DNA of 51,808 bases from Actinacidiphila bryophytorum (GTDB lineage Bacteria; Actinomycetota; Actinomycetes; Streptomycetales; Streptomycetaceae). The notes under the pieces were generated by a model. It saw nothing but the letters and a program-made list of their open reading frames with translations, was not told where the DNA came from and did no database searches. Shown here piece after piece: positions 1 through 8,546 of this stretch (position 1 is the stretch's first letter; each line of letters starts with the position of its first letter). The stretch lies in the NCBI RefSeq assembly GCF_016916835.1, contig NZ_JAFFIX010000035.1, positions 1-51,808 on the forward strand, in the 5' to 3' direction. Both the position numbers and the translations under genes were made by a program.

Positions 1-143
<143 letters not shown>

Positions 144-144
<1 letters not shown>

Positions 145-980
145 CAGACCCCCTCCCCCGGCGCCTGGACGCGGTCGAGCTGCTGGTCCACCAGGTCGAC
201 CGCCTCGCTCCTGGGCAGCGGGGCGGGGCCCGCGGCCTGGAACTGGATCATCAGGTCGCCCTCGGTGGCCTGGCAGTACATGCCGTCCAGCCAGTCGGAC
301 CCGTCGTCCTTGCGCGCGCTGTCCGACGGCAGCACGCACACCGCGTGCGGGTGGCCGGGCACCGCGGGCCCCTTGGCGAAGACGTCGGACTGGGAGCTGA
401 GCTTGCGGAAGGTCTCGGGACCCTGGGCCGCGGCCGTCTTGTTGCCGACCTGCACGACGGTGACCACGTACTCCCAGCCGCCGCCCTTGCTGTGGTACGT
501 CCGCAGGGCCGCGCCCTTGATGTGCATGGCGTCGAGCAGCGCGTCGGCCTGCTTGCGCTCCTTCGCGGTGAGGTGGGAGCTGCCGTCGCCGCCCTCCAGC
601 ATCGCCTTGGCCTGGGCGGCGCCGAGGACGGTGTCGTTGCCGTAGCTCTGGACGTCGGGGCCGGGCTCCATGGTGCGCGGCACGGGCAGCAGCAGCTCGC
701 CGAGGTCGCCGTAGTGGCTGCCGCCGGCGGTCACGCCGTAGGCCCTGGTCGCGGCGGGGGTGGGCGCCGCGGTACGCGCCGCCTCGGCCGCGTGTCCTGA
801 GCCGCCGCCGAGCAGCAGGTAACCGCCGCCGCCGAGCGCGGCGGCCAGCACCAGGGCGCCGGCGATCAGCAGGTCCCTGCGCTGCCGCGCCTTCTCGGCC
901 GCCGCTTCCGGCGTCGGCACCGGCTCGGGAACCGGCACCGGCTCGGGCGCCGGGACCGCCTCGGGGGGTGTCTGGCTCAC
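144..980 (-). CDS. Single-pass membrane protein with Pro/Glu-rich tail
   Basis: 278 aa, function unknown. Residues 1-35 form a Pro/Glu/Val-rich cytoplasmic tail. A basic stretch (ARQRRD) precedes one hydrophobic helix at about 38-58, and the remainder is predicted to be extracellular. The start is GTG at 980 and overlaps the previous stop as GTGA. The outer domain carries the phrase YGDLGELLLPVPR, matching YAGNLIELLLPTPK in the upstream gene, so the two are tandem paralogues. No enzyme motif is visible. The topology would suit an envelope-exposed sensor or binding domain, but this is inference. Confidence 0.8.
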
Positions 981-1801
981 AGACGCTCCAGCTGCTTCGT
1001 GATCACGGACATGACCGCGTTCCGCGACACCGGGTGGAGCCCGCTCACGAAGACCTCCACGAAGATGTTGCCCATGCGGGCGAAGCCCTCGCCGACGTAG
1101 ACCTTCAGGCCGCCCGCCTCGTCGTACGGCTCCGCGGAGGGCCGCACCTCGCCGTCCGTCGTGCCGGGGACGGGGGTGCCGTAGCTCTGGTGGGTGCCGT
1201 CGCTGTACTCGCTGCCGCTCAGCACCTCCGAGGTGTACGGGGTCGTGTCGTCGCGGTACTGCGTCAGGCTGACCTCGGTCTCGACGCGCGAGGTCTTGCC
1301 CACCGACCAGCGGGCGGTGACCGCCCGCTGGAAGCCGTGCTCGCCGAGGTCGGAGAAGGCGGAGGCGGGGTCGTAGAACTTGTCCGCGACCGCGGCCTGC
1401 GTCAGCCAGCCGCGCTCGCGCTGCTCGGCGCCCTTGGGCGTCGGGAGCAGCAGCTCGATCAGGTTGCCCGCGTAGACCGCGTTGCGGTCGTCGGCGGGCT
1501 TCGGCGCGGGCTGCGCGGGGGCCGCGCCGGTGGGCTGTACGGGGGCGGCCGCGCCCAGCGGCGGCAGCGGGGTCGGCTTGCGGTCGCGCTGCACCTGGTA
1601 GCCGGCGCCCGCCCCTGCCAGGACGCCGAGTACGGCCGCGGCGGCCACCAGCAGCGTCAGCCGGCCGCGGCGCATCGGGCGGTAGGGCTCGGGCGGCGGC
1701 GGCACCGAGGACGAGACGAGTTCGGGTTCGAGGAACAGGGCGGGAGTCTCCTCCCCGTCCTGACCTGCGTCACGGCGTGGTTCGCCGCCGTTTTCCTGCA
1801 T
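977..1801 (-). CDS. Single-pass membrane protein, paralogue of the next gene
   Basis: 274 aa, function unknown. I chose the ATG at 1801 because a G-rich ribosome-binding stretch lies directly upstream and the sequence before it is intergenic with the divergent DsrE gene. A charged N-terminal region of about 45 residues ends in RPMRRGR. One membrane helix follows at about 48-68, then a Pro/Ala-rich linker and an outer domain of about 180 residues containing GNLIELLLPTPKGAEQ. It heads a three-gene minus-strand operon, with 4-base overlaps at each junction. Confidence 0.8.
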   Translation of the reverse strand: MQENGGEPRRDAGQDGEETPALFLEPELVSSSVPPPPEPYRPMRRGRLTLLVAAAAVLGVLAGAGAGYQVQRDRKPTPLPPLGAAAPVQPTGAAPAQPAPKPADDRNAVYAGNLIELLLPTPKGAEQRERGWLTQAAVADKFYDPASAFSDLGEHGFQRAVTARWSVGKTSRVETEVSLTQYRDDTTPYTSEVLSGSEYSDGTHQSYGTPVPGTTDGEVRPSAEPYDEAGGLKVYVGEGFARMGNIFVEVFVSGLHPVSRNAVMSVITKQLERL

Positions 1802-1894
1802 GGAGCCCCCCCCCGGGCGACGACGTACACGCGTGCGATCGACGTCACGCGGACTCGTATTATGCACCGCCCGTCCGGTGCCCGCGCACCGCTT

Positions 1895-1900
1895 TAAGCT
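1895..1900 (+). promoter_or_regulatory. Candidate -10 box of a leaderless promoter for the DsrE gene
   Basis: TAAGCT fits the actinobacterial -10 pattern TANNNT and sits six bases before the ATG at 1907, so transcription would begin at or next to the start codon. No Shine-Dalgarno sequence is present in the gap. No convincing -35 was seen. Confidence 0.4.
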
Positions 1901-1906
1901 GGGCGG

Positions 1907-2269
1907 ATGGCGAAGAAGCTCGTGATCAAGGTGACGGCGGGCGCGGACGCGCCCGAGCGGTGCTCGCAGGCGTTCACGGTGGCCGCGGTCGCGGTGGCCA
2001 GCGGGGTCGAGGTGTCGCTGTGGCTGACCGGTGAATCGGCGTGGTTCGCGCTGCCGGGGCGGGCCGCGGAGTTCGAACTGCCGCACGCGGCACCGCTGCA
2101 GGACCTGCTGGACGCGGTGCTGGCCGGCGGTGCGGTCACCCTGTGCACGCAGTGCGCCGCCCGGCGCGACATCACGGAGAAGGACGTCGTCGAGGGGGTG
2201 CGGATCGCGGGTGCGCAGCTCTTCGTCAGCGAGATCATGCCGGACGGCGTGCAGGCGCTCGTCTACTGA
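1907..2269 (+). CDS. DsrE-family sulfur-relay-like protein
   Basis: 120 aa, the normal length for the DsrE/DsrF/TusD fold. The N-terminal beta strand KKLVIKVTAG is followed by a helix (ERCSQAFTVAAVA), SGVEVSLWLTGESAW and the segment TLCTQCAARRDI with C80 and C83. The family carries or transfers sulfane sulfur on a cysteine, or acts as a small binding protein. Which activity applies here is not determined. It lies alone on the plus strand near the DUF1416 and sulfurtransferase genes, which fits a role in sulfur handling. Confidence 0.8.
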   Translation: MAKKLVIKVTAGADAPERCSQAFTVAAVAVASGVEVSLWLTGESAWFALPGRAAEFELPHAAPLQDLLDAVLAGGAVTLCTQCAARRDITEKDVVEGVRIAGAQLFVSEIMPDGVQALVY

Positions 2270-2291
2270 CGGGCGGCCCCGGGCGGCACGC

Positions 2292-2591
2292 TCATCGGCG
2301 GTGGTCCTTGCGGTTGCGGCCCTCCAGCTCGTCCCACCACGCATCGGACTCCGGGTCCCCCGTGCCCGCGTCGGAGCCGGGCCCGTCGTCGCGCGGCTCG
2401 TCGAACCAGCGCTCGTTGGGTCCGCGCCGGTTGGCGACGATCGCCGCGACCGGGGGGATGACCATGGCCACCAGGCACATGCCGATGGCGGCGGGGACGG
2501 ACCACAGGCGCACGAGTGACCACGCCGTGACGAACAGCACCACGCAGGTGCCCATCATGGCGAAATACCAGTGACGGCGTCGTACGTCCAC
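2292..2591 (-). CDS. DUF3099 small membrane protein
   Basis: 99 aa with a GTG start at 2591. It opens with RRRHWYFAMMG, followed by two hydrophobic helices at about 10-28 and 33-52, then a hydrophilic acidic tail (ERWFDEPRDDGPG to DAWWDELEGRNRK). This layout is that of the DUF3099 proteins of actinobacteria, whose function is unknown. A possible -10, TACCGT, lies six bases before the start on the minus strand (forward 2598-2603), so the transcript may be leaderless. It converges with the DsrE gene, leaving only 22 bases between them. Confidence 0.8.
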   Translation of the reverse strand: MDVRRRHWYFAMMGTCVVLFVTAWSLVRLWSVPAAIGMCLVAMVIPPVAAIVANRRGPNERWFDEPRDDGPGSDAGTGDPESDAWWDELEGRNRKDHRR

Positions 2592-2705
2592 ATCTCAACG
2601 GTACGTCCGCCAGGCGGATACCGAAACAGGCCGGGACGGCGCGGAGGGCCGCACCCCCTTGCGCGGGGCGCGGCCCTCCGGGCGTACCGGGTGGCGCCGG
2701 GGACG

Positions 2706-2996
2706 TCAGACGGCGATGGCGACCTCGGCCGCCGCGCCCTGCTGGGCCACGACCGTGCGGTCCACCGTCGCGCCGGGGACCAGCGCGCGCAGCGTCCAGG
2801 TGCCGGGCGCCGCGAAGAAGCGGAACTGCCCGGTCGCCGAGGTGGGCACCTCGGCGGTGAACTCGCCGCCGCCGTCGAGCAGTCGGACGTAGCCGCTGAC
2901 CGGCTCGCCGTCGCGGGTCACAGACCCCTGGATGATGGTCTCGTTCGCCACGTCAACTCCTGCCAGGTCGGGCCCGCCGGCCTTCGCTCCACACAT
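2706..2996 (-). CDS. DUF1416 family protein
   Basis: 96 aa, starting MCGAKAGGPDLAG. After the short Cys-containing N-terminus it is a beta-rich module (IIQGSVTRDGEPVSGYVRLLDGGGEFTAEV and onwards) resembling a transthyretin or carboxypeptidase-regulatory-like sandwich. DUF1416 genes are regularly found directly behind the actinobacterial thiosulfate sulfurtransferase gene, as here, where 26 bases separate them. A GCGAGG ribosome-binding site precedes the ATG. A supporting role in sulfur transfer is inferred from that linkage; no catalytic residues are evident. Confidence 0.85.
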   Translation of the reverse strand: MCGAKAGGPDLAGVDVANETIIQGSVTRDGEPVSGYVRLLDGGGEFTAEVPTSATGQFRFFAAPGTWTLRALVPGATVDRTVVAQQGAAAEVAIAV

Positions 2997-3022
2997 ATCG
3001 GTCTACCTCGCTTCTCGTGGTC

Positions 3023-3859
3023 TCAGTTGGCGCCGAGCTCGATCGGCACGCCGACGAGCGAGCCGTACTCGGTCCACGAGCCGTCGTAGTTCTTGACGTT
3101 GTCCTGGTCGAGCAGCTCGTGCAGCACGAACCAGGTGAGCGCGGAGCGCTCGCCGATACGGCAGTACGCGATGGTGTCCTTGGCCAGGTCGACGTTCTCG
3201 TCCTGGTAGAGCTGGACCAGCTCGGAGTCGGACTTGAAGGTGCCGTCGTCGTTGGCGTTCTTCGACCACGGGATGTTGCGGGCGGTCGGCACGTGGCCGG
3301 GGCGCTGCGACTGCTCCTGCGGGAGGTGGGCGGGCGCGAGCAGCTTGCCGGAGAACTCGTCGGGCGAGCGGACGTCGACCAGGTTCAGCGTGCCGATCGC
3401 GGCGACGACGTCGTCGCGGAAGGCGCGGATCGCGGTGTTCTGGGCCTTGGCCTTGTACTCGGTCGCGGCGCGCTCGGGCACCGCGGCGACCAGGTCGCGG
3501 GAGTCCAGCTCCCACTTCTTGCGGCCGCCGTCGAGCAGCTTGACCGCGTCGTGGCCGTACAGCTTGAAGTACCAGTACGCGTAGGAGGCGAACCAGTTGT
3601 TGTTGCCGCCGTAGAGGACGACGGTGTCGTCGTTGGCGATGCCCTTGGCGGACAGCAGCGCCTCGAAGCCGGCCTGGTCCACGAAGTCGCGGCGGACCGG
3701 GTCCTGGAGGTCCTTCTTCCAGTCGATGCGGACGGCGTTCTTGATGTGGTTCTTGTCGTACGCCGAGGTGTCCTCGTCCACCTCCACGATGACCACCTTG
3801 GGGTCGTCGATGTGGGCCTCGACCCAGTCGGCGTCGACCAGGACGTCACTGCGGCTCAT
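3023..3859 (-). CDS. sseA: Thiosulfate/3-mercaptopyruvate sulfurtransferase
   Basis: 278 aa with two rhodanese domains, as in the SseA/CysA family: an inactive N-terminal domain (about 1-125) and a catalytic C-terminal one. The active-site loop is YCRIGERSAL with Cys233 as the likely persulfide carrier. The enzyme moves sulfane sulfur from thiosulfate or mercaptopyruvate to thiophilic acceptors in the cytoplasm. A strong CCGGAGGAG site precedes the ATG at 3859. About 166 bases upstream is a short Cys-containing leader peptide, so expression is probably tuned by cysteine or charged tRNA-Cys. Many actinobacterial genomes name this gene cysA or sseA. Substrate preference cannot be read from the sequence. 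Confidence 0.92.
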   Translation of the reverse strand: MSRSDVLVDADWVEAHIDDPKVVIVEVDEDTSAYDKNHIKNAVRIDWKKDLQDPVRRDFVDQAGFEALLSAKGIANDDTVVLYGGNNNWFASYAYWYFKLYGHDAVKLLDGGRKKWELDSRDLVAAVPERAATEYKAKAQNTAIRAFRDDVVAAIGTLNLVDVRSPDEFSGKLLAPAHLPQEQSQRPGHVPTARNIPWSKNANDDGTFKSDSELVQLYQDENVDLAKDTIAYCRIGERSALTWFVLHELLDQDNVKNYDGSWTEYGSLVGVPIELGAN

Positions 3860-4025
3860 GCTGTTCTCCTCCGGGGCAGTACGGATGGTGCGGTTGCGCG
3901 ACGCGCAGGGGGCGGTGCGTGCGATGCGGTGCGGTGGCGCGGCTCACGTCGGCGCTCCACGGCACGGGGCAGGCAGACTGCGCCGGGGCCTTGCGGCCGG
4001 CTTCGGCGCGGGGGAGCTGCTGCCC

Positions 4026-4106
4026 CTAGGGCATGCGACAGAGCATGGCGGCGACGCGGCACAGGTCGACTGCCCGCCGCTTCGTGAGATCCGCCTGTCG
4101 CTTCAT
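4026..4106 (-). CDS. Putative cysteine-responsive leader peptide
   Basis: A 26-codon ORF reading MKRQADLTKRRAVDLCRVAA then MLCRMP and stop. The core KRRAVDLCRVAAMLCR is typical of the short actinobacterial leader peptides found before sulfur-metabolism operons. Two Cys codons close to the end are where ribosomes would pause when Cys-tRNA is low. It precedes the sulfurtransferase gene in the same orientation, leaving 166 bases for alternative RNA folds. A candidate promoter ends eight bases before the ATG, so the ORF may be leaderless. Comparable leaderless cysteine-rich ORFs act as attenuators in mycobacteria; that this one does so is inference. Confidence 0.75.
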   Translation of the reverse strand: MKRQADLTKRRAVDLCRVAAMLCRMP

Positions 4107-4114
4107 GAGTCCCG

Positions 4115-4144
4115 ATCGTAGGGAAATGAACCCGTAGGTGTCAC
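4115..4144 (-). promoter_or_regulatory. Candidate promoter of the leader peptide-sulfurtransferase transcript
   Basis: On the minus strand, a GTGACA -35-like hexamer (forward 4139-4144) is followed by an 18-base spacer and TACGAT (forward 4115-4120) as -10. The ATG of the leader peptide begins eight bases later, which places the start point at or just before the first codon. Confidence 0.45.
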
Positions 4145-4212
4145 CGGCGTGTCATATGGCGAGACAAGATTGTCCGAATGGCGGACCAGGCTATGGGTGG
4201 CGGTGCCGGGGC

Positions 4213-4914
4213 TCAGCTCGCGAGGGTGACGTGCTTGCCGCCCGCCTCCACCGACAGGCCGTCCGGCGTGGTCGTCACCGAGGTCAGCGCGATCCCCGAC
4301 GGCAGGTGCGTGAGCTGCCGCTCGAAGTCGATCTGCTGCCGGACGGTGTCCTCCAGGCCGAGCGCGGTCAGCTCCTTGGGCAGGCTCTGCGCGTGCAGCC
4401 CTATCGTGTCGGCGCCGCGTACCGTCACCTGGCTGAGCACACTGATCTTGGTGCCGATGCCGGGGATCGTCCCGGTCAGCTTCACCATCGCCTTGCCGTC
4501 CGCGCTGGTGCCCGCCGCCGACACGGTGACCCCGGGGGGCGCGGCCTTGGACAGGTCCGCGTAGGTGATGAAGGCGATCCCGTCGGCGCTGTCGGCTATC
4601 GCGGTGCGGTAGCCGTTGGAGAACTTCACGCCGTGCAGGTCGGCGTTGAAGGTCGCGATCCGCAGCGACTGCCCGTCGCCGTGCGCCGCGATGTCCTCCG
4701 CCTTGATCTTCACGTCGTCCAGCTTGCCGAAGGCGGCCTGGGTCAGGAACGGGAAGCCCTGGATCGACACCTTCGGCTTGTGGTCGAGCCCCTGGGTGGC
4801 CTGGGCGCGCTCGGCGGCCTTGTTCTGCGCGACCGAGACCGCGATCCGGTCGGCGGCGACGAACAGGCCGCCGAGGACCACCACCACGATCAGGACTATC
4901 CGCCACACTCGCAT
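4213..4914 (-). CDS. LmeA-like phospholipid-binding protein (DUF2993)
   Basis: 233 aa from the ATG at 4914, chosen because GGGGAG lies just upstream and MRVWRIVLIVVVVLGGLF is a proper membrane anchor at the extreme N-terminus. The outer region contains PKVSIQGFPFLTQAAFGKLD, the conserved opening of DUF2993 proteins, followed by repeated beta strands. Family members such as mycobacterial LmeA bind phosphoinositides in the cell envelope. The substrate here is unknown. The gene is monocistronic in appearance, with about 150 bases before the next gene upstream. Confidence 0.8.
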   Translation of the reverse strand: MRVWRIVLIVVVVLGGLFVAADRIAVSVAQNKAAERAQATQGLDHKPKVSIQGFPFLTQAAFGKLDDVKIKAEDIAAHGDGQSLRIATFNADLHGVKFSNGYRTAIADSADGIAFITYADLSKAAPPGVTVSAAGTSADGKAMVKLTGTIPGIGTKISVLSQVTVRGADTIGLHAQSLPKELTALGLEDTVRQQIDFERQLTHLPSGIALTSVTTTPDGLSVEAGGKHVTLAS

Positions 4915-5062
4915 GCGCCCGTACTCCCCGGCTCGTTCCGCTCGTCCCGCCCTCGGCTTCCGCAACGCCTGACGGGCGGCAGGGGGTCCGCGGTTCCCCG
5001 CGGAACCGATCCGTTACCTGTGGATCTCCGCCTGTGGATGCCTGGGGATCTCCCCCGAAGCC

Positions 5063-6403
5063 TCAGGTCAGCGCCCGGCCGAGCGCGTAGACGACCGGGG
5101 CCGCGGCGGTCAGCGGCAGCGCCACACCCGCGGTGAAGTGGACGAAGCGGGACGGGAAGTCGTAACTGGCCACCCGCAGCCCGACCAGCGCGCACGCCCC
5201 GCAGCACACCGCCAGCAGGATCCCGTCACCGGAGGCCAGGTCGCCATGGGTGGCGGCCCCGGTGGCCGCGGCCGCCAGCAGCGCGGCCGCCAGCGACAGC
5301 GGTTCGCCGGGCAGCGGCAGGGCGCGCACCAGGGTCGCGGCGGCCACCGCGACGGCGCCGACCACCACCGCGTCCTTGCCCGCGTCCGAGACCGCGGCCG
5401 CCAGGTAACCGCAGGCCAGCACGGTGATCAGGGTGGACGCCGAGGTCGCGGTGAGCGAGGACAGCCGCTCGTCCGCGCTGCCGTGGTGGCGCAGCTGCAG
5501 CACCAGGACCAGCAGCAGCCACACCCCGAGGGTCCCGACCAGCACCTCGGGCGCGTGGTCGCCGTCGGCGGCCAGCATCGCGACGTCCGCGGTCACCCCG
5601 GCCAGGAAGGCCAGCACGATGCCCTGCCGGGCCGGCCACATGCCGTTGAGCCGGAACCAGCCGGCCGCGGTGACCGCCTGGAGCAGCACCAGGAAGACCG
5701 TCAGGCCGGGCTTGCCCAGTGCGGCGCCGCCCGCGAGCAGTAGGCCGAGCGCCGCGGTGAGCGCGGCGGGCTGGATGCCGGGCGCGATGATCGGCGAACC
5801 CGTACGCCCGTCGGGCCGCACGGGTGCGGTCCTGGCGCCGGCCCTGCGCGCCGCCCGGCCGCCCGGCTGCGCCGCGGGCTCGTCCCCGACGACCGGCAGG
5901 ACCGCGGTGTGCTCCGCGGCCCGCTGCTCGGCCGGGTAGGCCTGCGGGTCGGCGTAGGTGTGCGGGTCGGCGTAGGCGTGCGCCTGCTGCTGCTGCTGCT
6001 GCTGCTGCCAGGGGGCGCCCTGCGCCTCGTACGCCGCCGCACCCGGCGGGTACGGGGGCTGCGGCGACGCGGGCTCCCAGCCGGCCTGCGGGTACTCCTG
6101 CGGCGCCGTCCACGGGTGCGCAGCCGGCGGGGTCGCCCCCCAGCCGTCACCCGCAGCCGGGGCGGGGGCGCCGTAGGCCTGGCCGTCCTGGGCCGGCGCG
6201 TGCCCCGACCAGTCGTCCCCGGCCGGCGGTGCGCCGTACCCGGTGTCCTGGCCCTGCTGGACGGGCGGGGCCGCGTGCAGCGGCTCGGGCACGTAGGTGC
6301 CGTCGGCGCCGTAGGGGGCGGCGGCGCCGCCGTAGCCCTGCTCGTCGTGGCCGCGGCCGGCGCCGTAGCCGTCGCCGTACTCGTACGCGCCGTGGTCGCT
6401 CAT
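5063..6403 (-). CDS. Multi-pass membrane protein with disordered Gln/Tyr/Pro-rich N-terminus
   Basis: 446 aa. Residues 1-200 are low-complexity and rich in Gly, Tyr, Pro, Gln and Ala. They include an eight-residue glutamine run encoded by CTG repeats on the plus strand at 5984-6007 and tandem YADP motifs. The C-terminal half holds about seven hydrophobic helices with short loops (for example PGIQPAALTAALGLLLAGGA), and no recognisable transport or enzyme motif. The start overlaps the stop of the upstream MoaD/ThiS gene as ATGA, so the two are translationally coupled. I do not recognise the family. Confidence 0.75.
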   Translation of the reverse strand: MSDHGAYEYGDGYGAGRGHDEQGYGGAAAPYGADGTYVPEPLHAAPPVQQGQDTGYGAPPAGDDWSGHAPAQDGQAYGAPAPAAGDGWGATPPAAHPWTAPQEYPQAGWEPASPQPPYPPGAAAYEAQGAPWQQQQQQQQAHAYADPHTYADPQAYPAEQRAAEHTAVLPVVGDEPAAQPGGRAARRAGARTAPVRPDGRTGSPIIAPGIQPAALTAALGLLLAGGAALGKPGLTVFLVLLQAVTAAGWFRLNGMWPARQGIVLAFLAGVTADVAMLAADGDHAPEVLVGTLGVWLLLVLVLQLRHHGSADERLSSLTATSASTLITVLACGYLAAAVSDAGKDAVVVGAVAVAAATLVRALPLPGEPLSLAAALLAAAATGAATHGDLASGDGILLAVCCGACALVGLRVASYDFPSRFVHFTAGVALPLTAAAPVVYALGRALT

Positions 6404-6693
6404 ACCGAGCCCCCGGCGAAGGGCGGCAGCACCTCGACGGTGCCGCTCTCGGGCAGCGGGACCTCGGCGTGGTCGCGGGTGCCGACCGGGCTCCCGTCGA
6501 CCAGGAAGGAGCAGCGCAGCAGCACGCGGGCGAAGTCGGGCTGCCCGGCGTGCCGCTGCCGGGCCGCGGCGAGCGCGTCGGCGAGCGTGGCGGCGCGGTA
6601 GGGCTCCTCCGCGGTGCCCGCGGCGGCCTTGGCTGCGGCCCAGTAGCGGATCGTGCCCGCCGCCGGGCGCGCGGCCGTCTCGGTTCCAGCCAT
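6400..6693 (-). CDS. MoaD/ThiS-family sulfur-carrier-like protein
   Basis: 97 aa from the ATG at 6693. The sequence TIRYWAAAKAAAGTAEEPY, then TLADALAAARQRH and a C-terminal LPESGTVEVLPPFAGG, matches the beta-grasp fold of MoaD and ThiS. Those proteins are thiocarboxylated on a terminal Gly-Gly and donate sulfur to molybdopterin or thiazole. Here the C-terminus is PPFAGGSV, two residues beyond the Gly pair, so direct activation would need trimming. It may instead be a non-canonical member. Neighbours give no molybdenum or thiamine genes, and the coupled downstream gene is a membrane protein. Confidence 0.8.
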   Translation of the reverse strand: MAGTETAARPAAGTIRYWAAAKAAAGTAEEPYRAATLADALAAARQRHAGQPDFARVLLRCSFLVDGSPVGTRDHAEVPLPESGTVEVLPPFAGGSV

Positions 6694-6833
6694 CGCGGCT
6701 CCGTCCCCTCGTCCTTCGTGGTGCGTGTCGTGCATCTCTTGCCGGTGGTGCGTGCCGTGCGGGCGGCGGGCGCGGCGCGCGGGTGTGCCGCCCGTACGCC
6801 GCCGCCGGGCGCCTCCATCATGGACCGTCGGCG

Positions 6834-7661
6834 TCACCGCACTCCAACACGGGCGGTCAGCCAGTCGCCGATCCGGCCGAGCAGTTTCTCGTCCGCCGCG
6901 TTCTCCGCGTGCCCGAAACCCGGCTCGATCCACAGCTCGGCGCCGCCCTCGCCGGCCGCCTCGGCCAGCGAACGCGGGTGGTCCAGCGGGAAGTACGTGT
7001 CGCGGTCGCCGTGCACGATCAGCAGCGGGGTCGGCGCGATGTGCGGCACCGACTCGACCGGCGAGGCCGGCACCGGGTCCCACTCGGCGGAGTTGATGCG
7101 GGTGTGCAGGCCGAACCGGGACACCAGGCGCCCTGTGGGCCTGGTCACCACCCAGTGCAGCCGCCGCATCGGCGCCGTACCGCGGTAGTACCACCGGGCC
7201 GGCGAGCTGACCGAGACCACCGCGTCCACCGGCGCAAGGCCCGCGCCGGGGCCTGCGCCCGCGTGCCGCAGCACCACGGAGGCGCCCATCGAGAAGCCGA
7301 CCGCCGCCACCCGTGCGTAACCCAGCCGGCGCGCCCAGCGGACCGCCGCGTCCAGGTCGAGGACCTCGCGGTCGCCGACCGTGGAGTGCCCGCCGGAGCG
7401 GCCGTGCCCGCGGAAGGAGAAGGTGAACACTCCCCCGCTGCGGTTGAGCACACCGGCCGCCCGGCGCACCGCGGGCCGCTCCAGCGCCCCGGAGAAACCG
7501 TGCGCGACGACGATGGCCAGATCCCGCCCCACCCCCCTGGCCGCCAGGTGTTCGGCTTCGATCCTCGTCCCGTCAGACGTCAACAGAACCGCGCTCTGAC
7601 CACCCGAAGTGAGCGGTGAAACACGGAAACGCATGTCGTCGGTCTCGGCAGGACTGTCCAT
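6834..7661 (-). CDS. Alpha/beta hydrolase
   Basis: 275 aa serine hydrolase. The oxyanion region is VVAHGFSGALERPAVRR, the nucleophile elbow is GFSMGASVV (Ser in G-x-S-x-G), the acid is in VHGDRDTYFP, and the catalytic His is in PGFGHAENA. No signal peptide, so probably cytoplasmic. The ATG at 7661 is the furthest reasonable start but lacks a clear Shine-Dalgarno; an internal ATG at 7634 is an alternative. It is divergent from glnR, and the same neighbour pair is, as I recall, conserved in other Streptomyces. The substrate (ester, lipid or peptide) cannot be told. Confidence 0.88.
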   Translation of the reverse strand: MDSPAETDDMRFRVSPLTSGGQSAVLLTSDGTRIEAEHLAARGVGRDLAIVVAHGFSGALERPAVRRAAGVLNRSGGVFTFSFRGHGRSGGHSTVGDREVLDLDAAVRWARRLGYARVAAVGFSMGASVVLRHAGAGPGAGLAPVDAVVSVSSPARWYYRGTAPMRRLHWVVTRPTGRLVSRFGLHTRINSAEWDPVPASPVESVPHIAPTPLLIVHGDRDTYFPLDHPRSLAEAAGEGGAELWIEPGFGHAENAADEKLLGRIGDWLTARVGVR

Positions 7662-7767
7662 GTGGGCTATTGTTCCGTGCAAGAGGACCTGGGCAATGCC
7701 GCCCCCGGGTCCTTTCGTGCTTTTCGCACGGTGTCGTCCTCGCAGCTCCGAGGAAGGGTCGTAACAA

Positions 7768-8538
7768 ATGAGCCAGCTGCTGCTGCTGACCAACGCACTC
7801 CAGCCGTCGACCGAAGTGCTGCCCGCGCTCGGGCTGCTGCTGCACAGCGTCCGCGTCGCGCCCGCCGAAGGTCCCGCCCTGGTGGACACCCCCGGCGCCG
7901 ATGTCATCCTCATCGACGGCCGCCGCGACCTGCCGCAGGTGCGCAGCCTGTGCCAGCTGCTGCGCTCCACGGGACCCGGCTGTCCGCTGATGCTGGTCGT
8001 CACCGAGGGCGGCCTCGCCGCGGTGACCGCGGACTGGGGGATCGACGACGTGCTGCTCGACACCGCGGGGCCCGCCGAGGTCGAGGCGCGGCTGCGCCTC
8101 GCGACCGGCCGCCAGCAGATCACCGGCGACGACAGCCCGATGGAGATCCGCAACGGCGACCTGTCCGTGGACGAGGCCACCTACAGCGCCAAGCTCAAGG
8201 GCCGGGTGCTCGACCTCACCTTCAAGGAGTTCGAGCTGCTCAAGTACCTGGCGCAGCACCCGGGCCGGGTCTTCACCCGCGCCCAGCTGCTCCAGGAGGT
8301 CTGGGGCTACGACTACTTCGGCGGTACGCGGACGGTGGACGTGCACGTGCGGCGGCTGCGGGCCAAACTCGGCGTCGAGCACGAGTCGTTGATCGGCACC
8401 GTCCGCAACGTCGGCTACCGCTTCGTCACTCCGGAGAAGGTCGAGCGGGCCGCGGAGGAGGCCGCCCGCAGCGAGGCCGCGCAGGGCCGCGGATCCGGGC
8501 GGCAGGATGCCCGCTCCTCCGCTGAACAGACGGTATGA
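7768..8538 (+). CDS. glnR: GlnR, global nitrogen response regulator
   Basis: 256 aa orphan OmpR/PhoB-type regulator. The N-terminal receiver domain (1-115) opens SQLLLLTNALQPSTEVLPAL and has Asp50 in the phosphoacceptor position, but lacks the usual surrounding acidic pocket. The C-terminal winged helix (about 140-230) contains TFKEFELLKYLAQHPGRVFT and GTVRNVGYRF. This is the characteristic sequence of Streptomyces GlnR, which controls glnA, amtB-glnK-glnD, nir, ure and other nitrogen genes. There is no partner kinase nearby, as expected. GAGGAAGG precedes the ATG. Between it and the divergent hydrolase lie an imperfect inverted repeat (7685-7693/7704-7712) and a small hairpin (7716-7730), possible regulatory elements. 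Confidence 0.95.
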   Translation: MSQLLLLTNALQPSTEVLPALGLLLHSVRVAPAEGPALVDTPGADVILIDGRRDLPQVRSLCQLLRSTGPGCPLMLVVTEGGLAAVTADWGIDDVLLDTAGPAEVEARLRLATGRQQITGDDSPMEIRNGDLSVDEATYSAKLKGRVLDLTFKEFELLKYLAQHPGRVFTRAQLLQEVWGYDYFGGTRTVDVHVRRLRAKLGVEHESLIGTVRNVGYRFVTPEKVERAAEEAARSEAAQGRGSGRQDARSSAEQTV

Positions 8539-8546
8539 CGAACCGC

